Part shown: piece by piece, positions 26,701-39,271 of the stretch
Numbering within the stretch: the stretch's first letter is position 1
Layout: each line of letters starts with the position of its first letter
Source of the DNA: Mesodorylaimus sp. YZB2_4
Lineage: Eukaryota > Nematoda > Enoplea > Dorylaimida > Dorylaimidae
NCBI GenBank assembly: GCA_030248295.1
Contig: JASANH010000212.1
Location: forward strand, 124,001-188,000
Direction of reading: 5' to 3'
DNA: 64,000 bases
Notes under the pieces: generated by a model
Seen by the model: the letters and a program-made list of their open reading frames with translations, nothing else
Told to the model about the DNA's origin: nothing
Databases searched by the model: none
Program-made: the position numbers and the translations under genes

Positions 26701-28194
26701 CTAGCTGACTTTGAAACCAGGCCATGATCATGGTCCTTATATCTAATAAACGCTATAGTACTCGTACTCGCCCGCCTCAAAACCCCTTCAACACATTACC
26801 TCCACATAAAGTTTCTCGCAACTTGAATTGAATCTCAAAGCGCGCTGCATCAACGCCCGCGCACTCTCCGCACTACCGTTTTCTTCGAATTCCCATTTCG
26901 CAGCGGCGATCCACAAATCTAAAAAATCGTCAAAAATTAATCTACGTGTCCAAAATCAGCGCGATCACTTACGTGGTTTATCCGTGTGGACTTGAAGCAT
27001 CCGTAAAAATATTTTGCTGACGCTGATATCAAGTTTCTGTAAGTGAAAAATACGCTTGGCATTCGTGTTTACAATGGGATTCTCTCCTGGTTTGGACATG
27101 TCAAAACATGGTCGGACCACCATCAGCATGTAGCGAACACCTCCCCCCCTCAATCCTATTGGAGTGGCAGTGTAATCCTGCCAAGTTCTGGTCGGGTGTG
27201 TTCTAAGAGACCTTTAGTCGACTGCCACTAGAGTCGTACACGCATTATTAGTGACTCAATAATCGAATATGGCTCCTTGCAGTCTGCAAGTTTGGTCCCA
27301 GGTATGATTCCTTACACTGCAATCTAGAATCCCGAGAGCCCGATCCCGCAAACAGGTGCTTAGGCGAAGGATACCGGACAAAGTTGTTGGCGGTACAAGT
27401 GGGACCTCACCCCTCCAGCATGTGGTGCACGGCGATTGTCTTCCAGATTCCGCTCGCTTTACTATAAACAATTGCAGGATGTGGGTGGGTACACTGGCCA
27501 CACACAGGTATTGATCAATCGAAATGATGAATAGCCGAACCATTTCTGACATTTCCCGGACACAAGATTTGCAGATATCCCATTCAAATTATCAGTCAGA
27601 GACACCTTAAAAGACCACCACCTAAACTGATTTCAGTCAATATTTTACCTGAGTTTTTGCAAATTCGATTCGCGACAACCACAGTTTTACATCTCCTTGA
27701 AATCTGTGGCAGGCAGTCTGAAGAAGAAAAAATCACATGAAGTCCTAGAAAATAAAAATGGCATACTCGAAATAATGATTCGATTCTCGCCGAAATGGCG
27801 TAATCAATTTCGTTCTTTTTGTGGAAATACTTTATCGCTTGTCGCCGTTCACGAATTAATGCCAGAAAGTAAACTAGATACTAAAAATAAGAAATTCTTG
27901 CACGATTATGTACAAGTAAACGCGCATAATTTTCGTGTTCAAACCTGAATATACGTGACAAAATCTTCTTTTGTCTTTTTCCGTTTTTCTAGTTTATGCT
28001 CGTACGCTTGACATTTCTTGATAATTTTCCTAAAATATCTCGAAGGATCAGAAACAGAAGAAAATTTAAGAAAAATGAAACAGCTCTTGTCAGAGGACAT
28101 ACTTGACTTCGCCGCTGTCGAACAACTGAACGCGCTGAAGTTCTTCAAATACGGGCAACAACCTTTCCAATCGTTGTTGAGCGAATTCACTCAT
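20736..28194 (-). CDS. UTP6: UTP6-like small-subunit processome component (HAT repeats)
   Basis: Nucleolar protein of the U3 snoRNP/SSU processome needed for 18S rRNA maturation. Fourteen minus-strand exons: 28103-28194, 27945-28029, 27767-27880, 27649-27717, 26973-27036, 26800-26918, 25423-25627, 24898-24982, 24084-24214, 23955-24028, 22086-22169, 21555-21731, 21424-21501, 20736-21152. All phases join and the product is 597 residues, the usual length for this family. The N-terminus MSEFAQQRLERLLPVFEEL and the following FVTYIQYLVYFLALIRERR match the UTP6 start. HAT (half-TPR) motifs follow, for example LWIAAAKWEFEENGSAESAR, SIWRLYVKFCL and SLWEYVLRQK, ending with LWMKYVQFELNDGQGDPAR. An acidic Asp/Ser/Glu stretch lies in exon 7. 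The exon 8/9 join is the least certain. Introns are short near the 5' end and reach 1.8 kb where transposon copies sit. Confidence 0.93.
22370..22402. repeat. Palindromic CCGATAAT repeat
   Basis: TATCGGCCGATAATTGCC followed by TTATCGGTCG forms overlapping palindromes. Near copies occur at 56640-56705 and at 57290-57316 (CCGATAATTGCCTAATCAG). This suggests a decayed terminal-inverted-repeat element family. Confidence 0.4.
24489..24800. mobile_element. MITE-like element with CAGGGTTCATA ends, copy 1 (UTP6 intron)
   Basis: The left end CAGGGTTCATAGAA and right end TATGAACCCTG are inverted copies about 310 bp apart. The interior has TTTTCCAGAC, CCCTGACTTTTCCAGG and similar words that recur in the 26.4-kb copy and in a third partial copy at about 56886-57215. 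No convincing target-site duplication was seen and there is no coding capacity. Confidence 0.55.
26412..26614. mobile_element. MITE-like element with CAGGGTTCATA ends, copy 2
   Basis: Left end CAGGGTTCATAAAAG and right end CTACGAACCCTG, with the same interior words as copy 1 (TTTTTCCAGGTTTCCCAGAC, CCCTGACTTTTCCA). It is about 200 bp, a shorter relative, and lies in an intron of UTP6. Confidence 0.55.
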
Positions 28195-28284
28195 TTTATA
28201 TCGCCTGATCAGTAAATGATTCCTCTTTTAGGTACAAAAAACTTGTGCCAATCGTGTCAATTTTGTATCATCCCTACTTCCTAC

Positions 28285-28331
28285 CATGGATATACTATAA
28301 GTGTAGTATACTATGTTATAGTATATCCATG
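28285..28331. mobile_element. 47-bp palindromic mini-element flanked by an 8-bp direct repeat
   Basis: 16-bp perfect terminal inverted repeats (CATGGATATACTATAA and its complement) enclose 15 bp. On both sides stands CTTCCTAC (28277-28284 and 28332-28339), an 8-bp target-site-like duplication. It lies about 90 bp upstream of the UTP6 start codon. Confidence 0.65.
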
Positions 28332-29181
28332 CTTCCTACAGTAGCAAGAAGAGCGCGGTCTTAGCAGACATTACGCTCTCTTTCAACAGTAAACGCGGTA
28401 ATTTAAAAAGTTTTTGTAAAGCAAAACAAGGGGGCAAACTGGGCAAACCGGTTTGCGGTTGGCCAAACTATACTACTCACATTTATATCTACCGGTTTCA
28501 TCAACTTTCCAGAGCATCTGGAGTGCCATCACGCGAACAATGCTGACGAAGCGCGCTGACCGGTATTGTATGGTACTCTGTGGTGCACAGAGAATCATCT
28601 ACAGTACGGTATCGTGATCCTGCTTGCAGAGCAGTTACGCAATCAATCTGTTGTGGTGCATACTGTCCTGTAGGGCTTTGCGACATTCAGCTTGTAACTA
28701 AGTCCCTAAAACATCTCAACAGCATCCCTTGTACAGCCTACTGCAAGACTAGCATTTCATAATTCTTCGAACTGTTTGTGTACGGACAAACTGGAAGGGC
28801 CTTCTGTGCGCCATAGGCCAGCCCGAAACCCCTGACCAGGCGAAGTGTTCGTAAGAACCTTGACGCCTAGAAAAGATATCAATAAATATCGATATGGGGT
28901 AATATGACTGGTGTATAGCACCAGGGTATACCTGGGTACCTGGTATACCAGGTGTATACCTGGGTCATTAACAGCAGTTGACTCCCCAGAAATCTATGGT
29001 TATTAGTTAACCAACTCAAAATCAAGACTGATTGTAAGTCACTGTACCCAGGGAGCCCCAAGATACCAAATGTAAAGTGGAAATCTTATAGTTAGCCGAA
29101 TGCCTGCATGTAGCCTGGTGCTGGCACCAACCTGACAATCAAAAGCGCCCGAACTAAGCTGCAATTGAGCATTCATGTCAT

Positions 29182-30295
29182 TAGTGTTGATATCGATAGC
29201 GAAAAAAGATATCGTTTATCGTTACAGTTAACGATATCCTGCCAAAAAGATATCGTTACCGTTAATCGTTAACGCGTTCCAAAAAATATCGTTAACGCGT
29301 TAAATATCGTTATTTTTATTATCAACCCAGCGTGACATCAAGCTTACTGCATTTTAATTGGGTCGAAAAGCATACATATATGCGCGTGTTATCACAACAA
29401 CGTCCCACGAGCATAGTCATTAGAAGTGCTGCCACATGTAATAGGCATGGACTAGGCATGTACTATGCCCTCTGGCCTATGAGTGCACTGGTTCAGGGAA
29501 CCGGTCCGCCTCTCCTAAGTCAGGGCCAGCACGAGACCGAGAGCGAGGTCGAGGTCGAGGAACTGCTCTGATTGCAGGCATCGGTTGAGAACTAGTCTTG
29601 AGTTCCTGATCCGAACTTGCTCTGTGAGCACTTCGGGCTCAGGTCCGTCAGAACCACTTTGACGGCCGGCAAGTGCGGCTGCTCCCCGAATTTCGAGTCT
29701 ACACGGCCTTATTGGTGTGGGACAGTAAACTATATCAATAAGTGTCCGTGGACTGCGTGTTTTGGTTCCTGTGGCTTGAGCAATCCTCTGGTCAGCCCTA
29801 GTCTGTCCTAGGGCGAGTCAAGGATTTCACACGCAAAGTGACTGGATCTGTTATATTAATACAGTCTTTGTAATCAGTATTATTGCCTTCTCCCGAATTC
29901 GACATTATTTTGGATATCAATATCGAAAATTTCTTAATGAAGAAATTTCTGATAACCAATCAGGCGACATCCAATGACACGCTGACGTCGAATGACGAAA
30001 CACAAAAATACATATAATCACTCACACTGTCTGTCCGCGGATGCGGAACAATCCCCCCCCTCCCATTAGCAGACATCTCATGCTATATTGCTGGGAACAA
30101 GGGCAGATTTTAAATTTGACGCTGTAGTAGTGTATGCACAAATAACGCGTTATTCGACACAAAAAAGATACCGTTACCGTTATAACGCGTTCTCTGAAAA
30201 TAGATATCGTTATCGTTACCGTTAATAACGTTGACCAAAAACGATGTCGTTAACGCGTTAAATATCGTTAATAGCGTTAACGCTTAACAACACTA
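29182..30295. mobile_element. Non-autonomous hAT-like DNA transposon, 1.1 kb
   Basis: Ends TAGTGTTG (29182-29189) and CAACACTA (30288-30295) are perfect 8-bp inverted repeats. The flanks CATGTCAT (29174-29181) and CATGTTAT (30296-30303) match at 7 of 8 positions, as expected for an aged 8-bp hAT target-site duplication. Both subterminal regions (29190-29320 and 30140-30285) are packed with variants of GATATCGTTAACG. No transposase ORF is present. Confidence 0.75.
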
Positions 30296-31261
30296 CATGT
30301 TATACAAAAATACAAACGGCATCCAAATGACCTGATCAGCTCTGCATGTTTCTGGTCTCAAAGTGCACTGGCAGTGTTTGGCCAAGAATAAACCATAATG
30401 ATGATGATCAGCTTCCGATTAATATAAAGTAAGGGTATAGGACAAGCCGTAAGAGCCAAATGTCTCATGAAAGACATGGCCTGGCCGAGAAGCAGCGCGT
30501 TTAAAACAAGATTTAAACACTTTTTAAAAATATTTGAAGAACAGTAGAACTTGTGATTGTAGAATACGATTAGGATTAGTGAAAAGAAAGAGAAAACAGT
30601 TACGAAGTTAAACACGATAAAGGAGTGTTGTTCGGTATTTTTAGCTAAAAATATGGCCTGACCTCTGCCCCGAAGGTGATCAGAGGTAAGATACATGGCT
30701 TTTATGCGGAGCTCAACAACAATTATATAAAACAATCTAGCTTGTGTGCAGGGGACAGTTTCACAATTGGATGAGACGTGTCCAAGTCGCAGGACATCCT
30801 GACAAGCAAAGTCCCATCCTACCGTACATGAAAGCGACATGGCCGTCTTAAACTTGGAAAATGCTGAATGTACGTTACTAGTAGTGAAAGTGACTTGGAT
30901 TATGGAGGGTTTGGGTTGCTGCTGGTACATAATATATGACTAATACAGTAGCTTAGAGATAATCGTTTATTTTCTCTTCAATCTTGTTTCGAAGTTTTTA
31001 ACTGAACATGATCTGGTATCATCTACCAGGCAAAGTTCCAATATTCAGTTTTATACCATCATTTCATGATTGTTTCCTTTGAGAATTTTTGTCCCCGCTT
31101 TGATAGGAGCTTAGATGAGCAAAAAGTCAGCCAGTCCAGTCGTGAGACACTCACCTACAGTGGGCTTGACGTTCTCCACGGATGGCCCCTGACAGTCTTT
31201 TCGACGTAGACCAGGTTCTTTTTTGCGGTGAAAAACCACTGTTAGAACTCGAAAACTCTCA

Positions 31262-31400
31262 AATATCCATATCTTTCAATCGATATCTCAGACGTAAAAA
31301 GATATAATATAGATATAGAAATGGATATTCAAAAAGATATGGATATGATTTCGATAATGATATCGATTAAAAAATGGATGTCCATATAAACATAAGTTGG
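31262..31400. repeat. AT-rich palindromic block
   Basis: ATATCCATATCTTT at 31263-31276 is repeated inverted as AAAGATATGGATAT at about 31333-31346, and ATCGATATC also recurs inverted. It looks like the core of a small inverted-repeat element, with ends not resolved. Confidence 0.4.
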
Positions 31401-34400
31401 GGCTGATCTCACAAGCGAGCGGTCCAATGTCTTTAGAATAAGCCCATGCCTGATAGAAAGGCTTATCCTGCAGAGTAACGTTATCGATCACTGAGACCCC
31501 GACTCCTCAACAAACCCCTCAGGCGTGTTTGCCGCGCCTTCCAAGAGTGCCTGCAATTGCTCTGTGCAATGATACACTAGCCTGGCTGCGGCTCAAATGC
31601 ACCCGGTCCTAAGATGCCTACGCTAGCGAACAGTCTGTCGATGGGGCAGTAAAGACCAAAGTCAACGCAAAAGGATCCTTTACGGAGCACAACAATGCAC
31701 GACGATGCCTCAACAGTCCTAGATCTCGCCCACAGACTAGTCGGCAGACATGAAGTACCTGCCTCGGAGTCAACTCCTGGACTCTTCCAGTACGAACCAA
31801 GGGGAAACGATGACTGCAGAGGATTTTCGAGAGTGTGCTAATTGAATTCCGTGGCCAGCACCTGGCCCACGCCAAAGGTCTGCTCGAAGGGTGGGCAAAT
31901 ACGAAGGGTGGATTCTTGGAAGAGAGAGCGCTTATCCCACCCAGCGGCCTGGGTCCTCCCTACCTAGCCAACTGCCCTGGCCACACCCCGAAGAATTCTA
32001 GGCGCCCCCAAACAGCAATAGTCACCGCAGTCAAACAAAGAGCGCGTGAAAAATAAACGTTTAATCAAATCTATTCAACAAAGGAACAAGAAAACCAAAA
32101 AGTTATTCAAAGTAGAAACAATTTACAGTATTTATTTTCTTTTTGACTCTCGTCGTCTCTATTCTAATAATATTGTACATCACCATACACACAGTACACA
32201 TAGAGCTGCTTCGCCAGTGGACTCGTTCGTTTATTTTGGAAATGTTCTAAATGCCTTCACAAAACTGTATACCTGGCGGTGCGGCATCTTGCAACATTCA
32301 GCCATGCTTTATCATGAGTGTGTTTTATATAAAAGGTGTGTGAAAGTCACAAGATACCATTCGGTGCCTGCACCATTTCCAAGTTCGTACTTCTGTCACA
32401 TCGGGTCTGACACTCGATCTCCGAGAGGATACTTGCGCGAGTGCGATTCGCCCCCACATAAACACAGGTGGGCACGCACGTGCTGTGATTTCTTATGAAG
32501 TGGGGTGGGCTCTCAAGTCCAATTAGCACATCCCAAATCACAAGAAATCAAAGTGTGGCGGTGCTCTTGACATTCTTGGTGCAGGGTATCCTCTACTTTT
32601 GGGAGCAAAAACCGCACAAGGTGTCGTCTTCCTCTTGGCTGTCCTAAAAAGTCGCAATCACGGCAGAACACGTTAATAAAACAATAAAACCCTGACTAAT
32701 AACCACAGGCTTCCGTATATTAATTGAGACAACTTACTTTCTTTCCATGACATTAGCAACGAGCGTCGTGTCTGTGAACGTATTCGCATATGCCGTTGCT
32801 AGCTTATGTTCATCTAACAGTTAGCTTAACAAAGCATATGCGAATACACTCATGGACTGGGCCAGGCTGTCTTCGACGATTGAATGCTCTTTCGCCGTTT
32901 CCCAATGTTCTGTTCAGTGTGAATGCAGATGCGCGGCTTTCATATACGCGCCGAAACTCTGAAAAGAAAATGATCTTTTAGAGATTCCCAGGTCAGATCA
33001 TATTGAGAAATGCGTGTGTTACAGGATTTAACAACGTTTTTTGAATTTCCTAATTGGATTGTATGACAACACGTTATCCTACGATTAATTAGGCTACTCG
33101 TACTTGCCAAACTATGAGCATAGCCTAGCGGTAGCTCGTCAGTAGCTTCTTTTACTGCATCTCACTCAAGTAAAAGAAGACTGGTTGCCTCCTTTCCTAT
33201 CCTCCGACACTAACGATAAGCTCGATTTACCATCCCCACAGATAGCTTTTGCGTTCGTTTCTGCTCCGATGCACAGCTACGGTAAAACTGAGAGCGTAGA
33301 TGATGCCGAGATCGGTTGATTAGAGTTAGCTGTAGAAATGAGCGGCGGATGGACGTGCTCATCAACTCTTCGCCCACGGTGTCACTTTCTGGGAATAAGT
33401 GGTGCCTTTGAGTTCTGCGCTCGATTAATCCAAATGCTACCCGTACAAAGATCGCCAACAGTCACGCGCTCATCGTCGCTATGATATCATACCTTGGATC
33501 GCCTCACTCCTTGTGACAGGTAATTCTTTCCCTGTTTGGGGCGTGGCCATTTTGGTGTACTCGTATGATGGCACCTCGTGGCACGCTTGCACTGTATATC
33601 TACATTCTTCACGACACTCTGCTTTCAAATGGGAGCAATCGATATTGCCTCCGATATTTTCTGGCAATTATAGAATCCGACGTCGAGGGCTTTCACCAAG
33701 ACAGGCTCGCCGCGCACAGTGCTACTCCCTTCGATCCCCTTGACGCCAGTAGCTTCAGTATGAAGCGACAGATTTAATATCATGTGACTAAATACTGAGG
33801 TGTCTATCACATCACCCTTGAGGAAGACGCATAACTCACATTTGCATGAAGGCAGAGAATACATGAATGACTCACAAAGATTGCACATTTAGATGCTCTT
33901 TGCGAGGCCTCGTCGGCGTGAAGAACAGTAAGTCTATTCGGACACCTCTTACATAAGGTCGAAAAACAAAATAAGGGTATATGGAGGGTGTCTAACAATG
34001 AGTTGGCTTTACGATGATGCTTAGGTGGAAACTTAGTCAAGTACACTGGGGGTAGAGCGTCCATTTTTGTGCTCTCATGGAGTTTATGTGTCCAGTCCGT
34101 GTGGCTGGTCCTCAAAAGTTTTTGTCATGAAGTTTTCCTGGAAATCTGCTGGAAATTGAGTAAAGAGCTGTCATTCGACAAAGAGGGAAAAAAAAAAAAA
34201 AAAAAAACCACACAAAAAACCCCAAAAAAAGAACAAAAACCGACGAACACCACCCCCCCTCTGATGCGAAAGTGCAAAGCTGACACAGAAATGCATGACG
34301 ACTGTTTATGGCGAGCATACCGCCACGCAGTGTCGGTTTTGTTCTTTCGCATGATATCGAAGGACAACTCGGATCAATTTAAAGGTTCCAGGCATTTTTA

Positions 34401-37400
34401 ATGACCAACAAACTTTTGAAGTGACTCCCCAGTCACAAGAGCTGGGCTGACCAAAAGTATCTCACAGTCATAAAAATAGGCCTCTATCCAATTCTGTGCT
34501 TCACTTTACACTGCACAAGGCGCGTTATTGAAAAGCTAACTCATTGTCGGATCCCGTACAGTACTGTACCCACATAGAGATCTATAAAGAGTGCTAATGT
34601 CAACCGCCTCCAGTCTTACCGCGAACTCAACTCGGACAACGCTGGGTAGGATTTTTCTCACCGCTCTAAGCCCCTCACCTGCGGAAGAATCATTGCCACT
34701 GGTGACATCGACATGGACTTCGAAATTGGAGACGGGGTCGTGAATTAGCAGCATCGGGTTAGCCGACCAGTGAATATCTGAACAGGACGCTGCTTATGTG
34801 TATGTGTGATGTGATGAGAAACCAATTCATGAAGCTCGATAAATTGACAATATGTTCGATAGGACTATGGTACACTGGTTGCGACCACTCGAGCTAACCG
34901 CGTGGCTGGTACTGAGAACGCGTGATCGGCATCCTGTTAGTTGCATAAGACCTCTTCGACCCGTGCTACCCGCTCGTTAGCTACAGGAAGCCCGAGTGAT
35001 TATGCCAAAACGGATCGGTCTATCTGGCATATTCTCGATTCGGCAGGTTGGGATCTATTTTTATCTAATTACTTCGCACTAATGCTACCTGATCCCAGGC
35101 TATGATCCCTGATTATGGGTTCTACATGAACGACGTATCCGACATCCCATCCTGTCCTGGATCCCACCCGTCCCGTGGTGCTCAAGTTGAGAGACCGTCC
35201 TCAATGCACCTACAGCACAGACTCGATTCTTACTTGGAAGCAGTGAAGCTCTTCGGACGTGACTCTCTTTAGGTCTCTGGATAACATACAGTATGGCTAG
35301 CACTTGACGCTGTCGCGTTATCGATCCTACGCGATTCTGACTGCGCATTGAACAACACCGGGCCAACCAGACCGTTTACCTCGAAGTCTCAATCAACACT
35401 CAACCGGCTGCCTTCACCCCGTGCCTATGCCTCCCCTACTCTGCGCATGAATCATATTCAAACAGCATACGAGAATCGGTGCGTAACATGCGGGCGCGAC
35501 ATTCAAAGCACTTATATCTCAGACGCGATCCCGCGTTGCGTGGACTAGCCTACTTTGATGTGACCCACTCACTCACTCACCAATTTCACTGGAAGGGTAC
35601 TGGGAAGGATGTGGACCTTGCCGCCGTGATGTAAGTTTATGCAAGACTAATTTGGATTTCGACTGAAGGAATTTGATATCTTTTTCTGATGGGGCACCAC
35701 TCATATGGGGGGGGGGCGAGTTAGGGGTCATTAAAACTGGTGGAAACGGATTGGTGAGATACTGAAGACAAAATATGAGCGTTCAAAAATTCCAAACTTG
35801 AAATTGCAAACACAACTTATTCGCGCAAATAAAGAGTGAAATGTGTTTTAAAACGGCAGCCCCAATAATAAATATTCATGCGTACATGCCATGCAAAAGT
35901 CTTCAAATGAAATGGCGGGAAATTTAAATTCAAACCTATCACTAACAATACGATAACGCCTAGTAGTATAAATGTAGCAGAGTTCGGCTGAAATTGTGCT
36001 GCAGGACCACAAAGAAGCACCGTCGACGATTATTTCAAAATTCTGGAACTGTGAGATGCTATTCGAATGGAAGTGGCTGCTTACACTGGGATTTTGGGTC
36101 ATCACAACAATCAACCGCCGCGTTATCTCACGATCAGTCCCCCAATGGACTTCCAAGCCGCTTCGTCATCACCCGTCCAGCAGTCATGACATGATCAAAG
36201 AGGCCGTCGCGACAAACTCTCAAATCTGCAGGTTTTCTGACGTCCCACGGAGCATCTCCGCCAGGCGCATCCATAGAGGGCAAGAAGGGAGGGGCCTTCC
36301 CGACTAGTGTTCGATGACCAGTTTCCTCATTCTCTACTCGCTCGGCATCCGCCGCCTGACCGTATCTGAGAAGTCTCGCAAGATCAGGTGGGCAAAGACC
36401 ACTGAAGGAGTACGCTAAATTGTCGCAGGAAATCGGCTCCCACTCTAAATAGCTTCTGGTCAGACACTATTATGCCCCATGGTGGGGGTGGGATCTCATG
36501 ATGGTGAAAGCTAAAGAGAACTTGAGAGTTGAGACCAGGCATGCTTCCCATTCATTATTGGCAGCAGCTGGTGGACGATATAGAGAGTGGGGTGCCTGAA
36601 ATTCGGACCCAAAATGCAAGTTCATTTACTGCTTTATCACTCTGAAAACTGCTATACTTTAAAAAGTTGTAATCGCCAAGCAGGAAAACTTTTTGCTGCA
36701 TTTTGATGTCCTGCTCCTTTTAAAAATGTACTGGTACAGATTTCAGCAACGTCTTTGGAAAGGGGCTAAAGTCATACAGAGGAATCAGAAAAATATTGTT
36801 TCAACCCTGGGCCGTCGTTGTTCTTTAAAAAAAAGAGCCTTTATCACCTGTTCGAAAAAGCCTGAGTGCGCTGTGACAAATCTGCGAATTCTGTGCCTTC
36901 AAAAAAGGTCCTTTTAGTCGCTCGTTTTAACCTGGAGAGCATGAAATCGAGCTGAAGCGTTTCAGTATTTGCTCAGCTATTGATGGCTCACCAGCTAGCA
37001 CTCACGGACTACGTGGCTTTGAGCCAGTTATGCATGGCAGGATTTCTAAGCAAAGTACCAGGGTACAGATTGACAAACTCTAGTTTTAAACCACACTCTA
37101 CATTCAGCCGGTGCGTTTGAATTAAGCACAGCTGAGTAATCGCAAAGATCAACAAACCCAAGTGAGAATCATTTGAGCCTGTTTACAGCCATGGATAATC
37201 TCATAAATGCTATGTTATGTTGTCCCCATCTACCTTTATGTTAAAATGAGGGGAGCTAAAAACGATGATGCTGTAGAATAGCTATAATGTCTGGGCTAGA
37301 TTTGGACCGACGAGATATGGACGTAGCAGTATAGTCCTATCAACAGGACCACCATGGAGAAAACTAGTTCTAGCATTCGTACCTGAAAGCTTCGGTTCGG

Positions 37401-37797
37401 TTCGGCTCTGCCAGGACATGCATATCATAATTCTCGTTACTTATGCACTTGCAGCTCCGACGATGAGAGCATCGCGTGACATCTGACTCTATTCCAAAGT
37501 GCCATGAAAAGTTTTTTGGTGCACCGAAAAGCAAGCTCAAGTGATGAGAAAACATTTGGGTTAAAAGGATTTTTATGCTTTATTGACATAGCTAAGTTTT
37601 TCTGGAAAGATTATCTTTAGAATTAGAGCCCACAAGAATCTCATCCGGTTTTTGTTTAATTTTCGATTGCCCGCCCACTCGCGTCGGAAATTGCTTATAA
37701 GACTGGCGTAGATACTTGGATAAGACTAGCTTGACCTTTTAGCTTCAATACTGTAACTGAAAGACAACTCCTGTCCTGTGCTCGCACACCAGCAGAA

Positions 37798-39271
37798 ATG
37801 GTGCACCTCGTGCCCCTGCTGTCTATATTGGCGGCAGTGGGAGGGCCTGTGACTGGTGCAAATCCTGATCCAGACCCAGATGCAGAAGTCAAAACCCGGT
37901 ATTCACTGTGCAATCCTCAAATGGGAAGCGTCTACAATTTTTCTGTCGAGACACTGGATGGAAAAAATACGAGTATGGGTCGGTATTCGGGCAATGTGTT
38001 GGTGATTGTTAACGTGGCTACTTTTTGACGTAAGTTTCTGGGTTGTGAAAGTGTAGAAGACTCTTTTTTGGGACTCCGCTTGAGCCCGTTTTGTCAGGCA
38101 GACAAACCTTTTTAACAAAAAACTTGGTTGTCCCTAATCGGCTTGCTCCCTTCTCTATGTCTCCACTAAGGATAAGAGCACCCTGCATGAGGGTATGTTG
38201 AACCAGACACCAGTGTCTTCGGACAATGGCGGGTGGGTTGTGAACCCTGCCAGTGCTCTTCAGTCGAAATAGTCTACTTGTGTGGCTTCCAGTCTTTTCT
38301 CACTTGGAGAATCTCGAAGGCCCTATGAATGACTCACGACCTGACGTACAGTCAGCGAGGGATTTGGTTTCAGAAACCGACCTCCATACACACGTGCAAA
38401 AGCCAGAATCCTCCTGCCCAAGGTCACAAATGCAGGTCACTGCGTGTCACAAGCACAGAATAAAAGCAAATTTGAACCTGCTTCCCTTTCCACTCCAAAA
38501 ACTGCCTAAATAACTACAAATACTTCTACCTCCCTCCCTATAAGCGCCAAAACCAGGAAGTTTGAATGAGGCTAACCCAGTTGCACATACTGTGTTGGCT
38601 TTTCAGGATACACTGAGCAATATTTGGATTTTAACCCCTTAGTTAGTCAGTATAACGACTTGGGTATGTATATTGCGGGATTTCCATGTAACCAATTTGA
38701 TTTGCAAGAGCCGGGTCGCAACGATGAAATCTTGAATGGTATCGAGTACGTCAGACCAGGGAAAGGGTACAAGCCAGCAGAAAATGTGCACATATACGGG
38801 AAACTGGAAGTGAATGGAAACAAAGCTCATCCCATGTATAAGTTCCTGAAGGTAAGTAACTACTGTGCGTAGACTGATCCCGCTCCACAGCAGACACAGC
38901 GGGGCAACCGCGGCCCAAACAGCGTGGTGCATAGTACAAGTAGAATCCTCGGGCGAGCTGTGAACCTGACAGCCTTTAAATTTCAGAGCGCATGCCCAGC
39001 ACACGGTGAACGGCTGGGTACAATCAAGAACTTTTACTGGGACGAAATTCGAACAACAGATATTGTCTGGAATTTTGAAAAATTCATCATTGATAGACAA
39101 GGACGTCCCCGTTATCGATTCCATCCTGGCGCCTGGGAAAAAGGAAAATTTGTGGAAAAATTCTTGCTAGAAGTTATGCTAGAGGATGAGGCTAGCAAGA
39201 AAGGGGCACTGCCTATTCTCCAACCCCCCTCACAAATGAAACTGCTGGATAACACGACCATCACCAATTAA
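37798..39271 (+). CDS. Secreted glutathione peroxidase, selenoprotein (in-frame TGA)
   Basis: Reduces H2O2 or lipid hydroperoxides with thiols; the signal peptide points to extracellular or secretory location. Exons 37798-38029, 38607-38851 and 38987-39271 join in phase to 253 residues if TGA at 38026-38028 is read as selenocysteine. The signal peptide is [16 protein letters not shown]. The active-site context is VNVATF-U-RYTEQY, equivalent to the NVASYUG box, although the usual Gly after Sec is Arg, coded across the intron. Other family marks: GFPCNQF, a Gln in LQEPG, and the Trp-Asn pair in WNFEKF. Together these complete the Sec-Gln-Trp-Asn tetrad. The sequence is most like plasma-type GPx3/5/6. 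The TGA falls four bases before the donor site of intron 1. Gene prediction that treats TGA as stop would break this gene. Confidence 0.9.
38140..38395 (-). repeat. SINE-like repeat, copy 3, in GPx intron 1
   Basis: More diverged than the copies at 14.4 and 15.3 kb but alignable through GACAATGGCGGGTGGGTTGTGAACCC, TGGCTTCCAGTC, ACTCACGACCTGA and GTCAGCGAGG words. Its tRNA-like head is not clear, so it is probably truncated on that side. Confidence 0.5.

Larger units (their letters stand above)
28195..37797. other. Gene-poor 9.6-kb region
   Basis: It begins at the putative UTP6 promoter. It contains a 47-bp palindromic element (28285-28331), repeated TACCAGGTATACC words at 28917-28970, a hAT-like element (29182-30295) and an AT-rich palindromic block (31262-31400). 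A minus-strand ORF of 190 codons (30358-30930) has no recognised domain and ends in ATCATCATCAT-type sequence, so it may be a retroelement tail. From 32.0 to 36.5 kb many interrupted ORFs occur on both strands without a domain I can name. Decayed retroelement is possible but unproven. Confidence 0.45.

Noticed and set aside
29190..30285. Regular repeat array such as a CRISPR
   Set aside because: The GATATCGTTAACG words have irregular spacing, no unique spacers of constant length, and lie inside TIR/TSD boundaries of a DNA transposon.
30358..30930. Minus-strand ORF of 190 codons
   Set aside because: No domain, signal peptide or splice context. Its end resembles a retroelement tail and composition suggests chance openness.
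33480..34115. Possible minus-strand retroelement protease region
   Set aside because: Some stretches look protein-like, but no protease or reverse transcriptase motif could be identified, so it was not annotated as an element.
34189..34260. Poly-A/Lys-rich ORF at 34069-34401
   Set aside because: The run of A and AC-rich sequence gives a Lys/Pro/Thr translation by composition. No other coding evidence.
37798..38028. A 76-residue truncated protein ending at TGA
   Set aside because: The TGA is at the selenocysteine position of glutathione peroxidase and two in-phase exons continue the family. A pseudogene is less likely.
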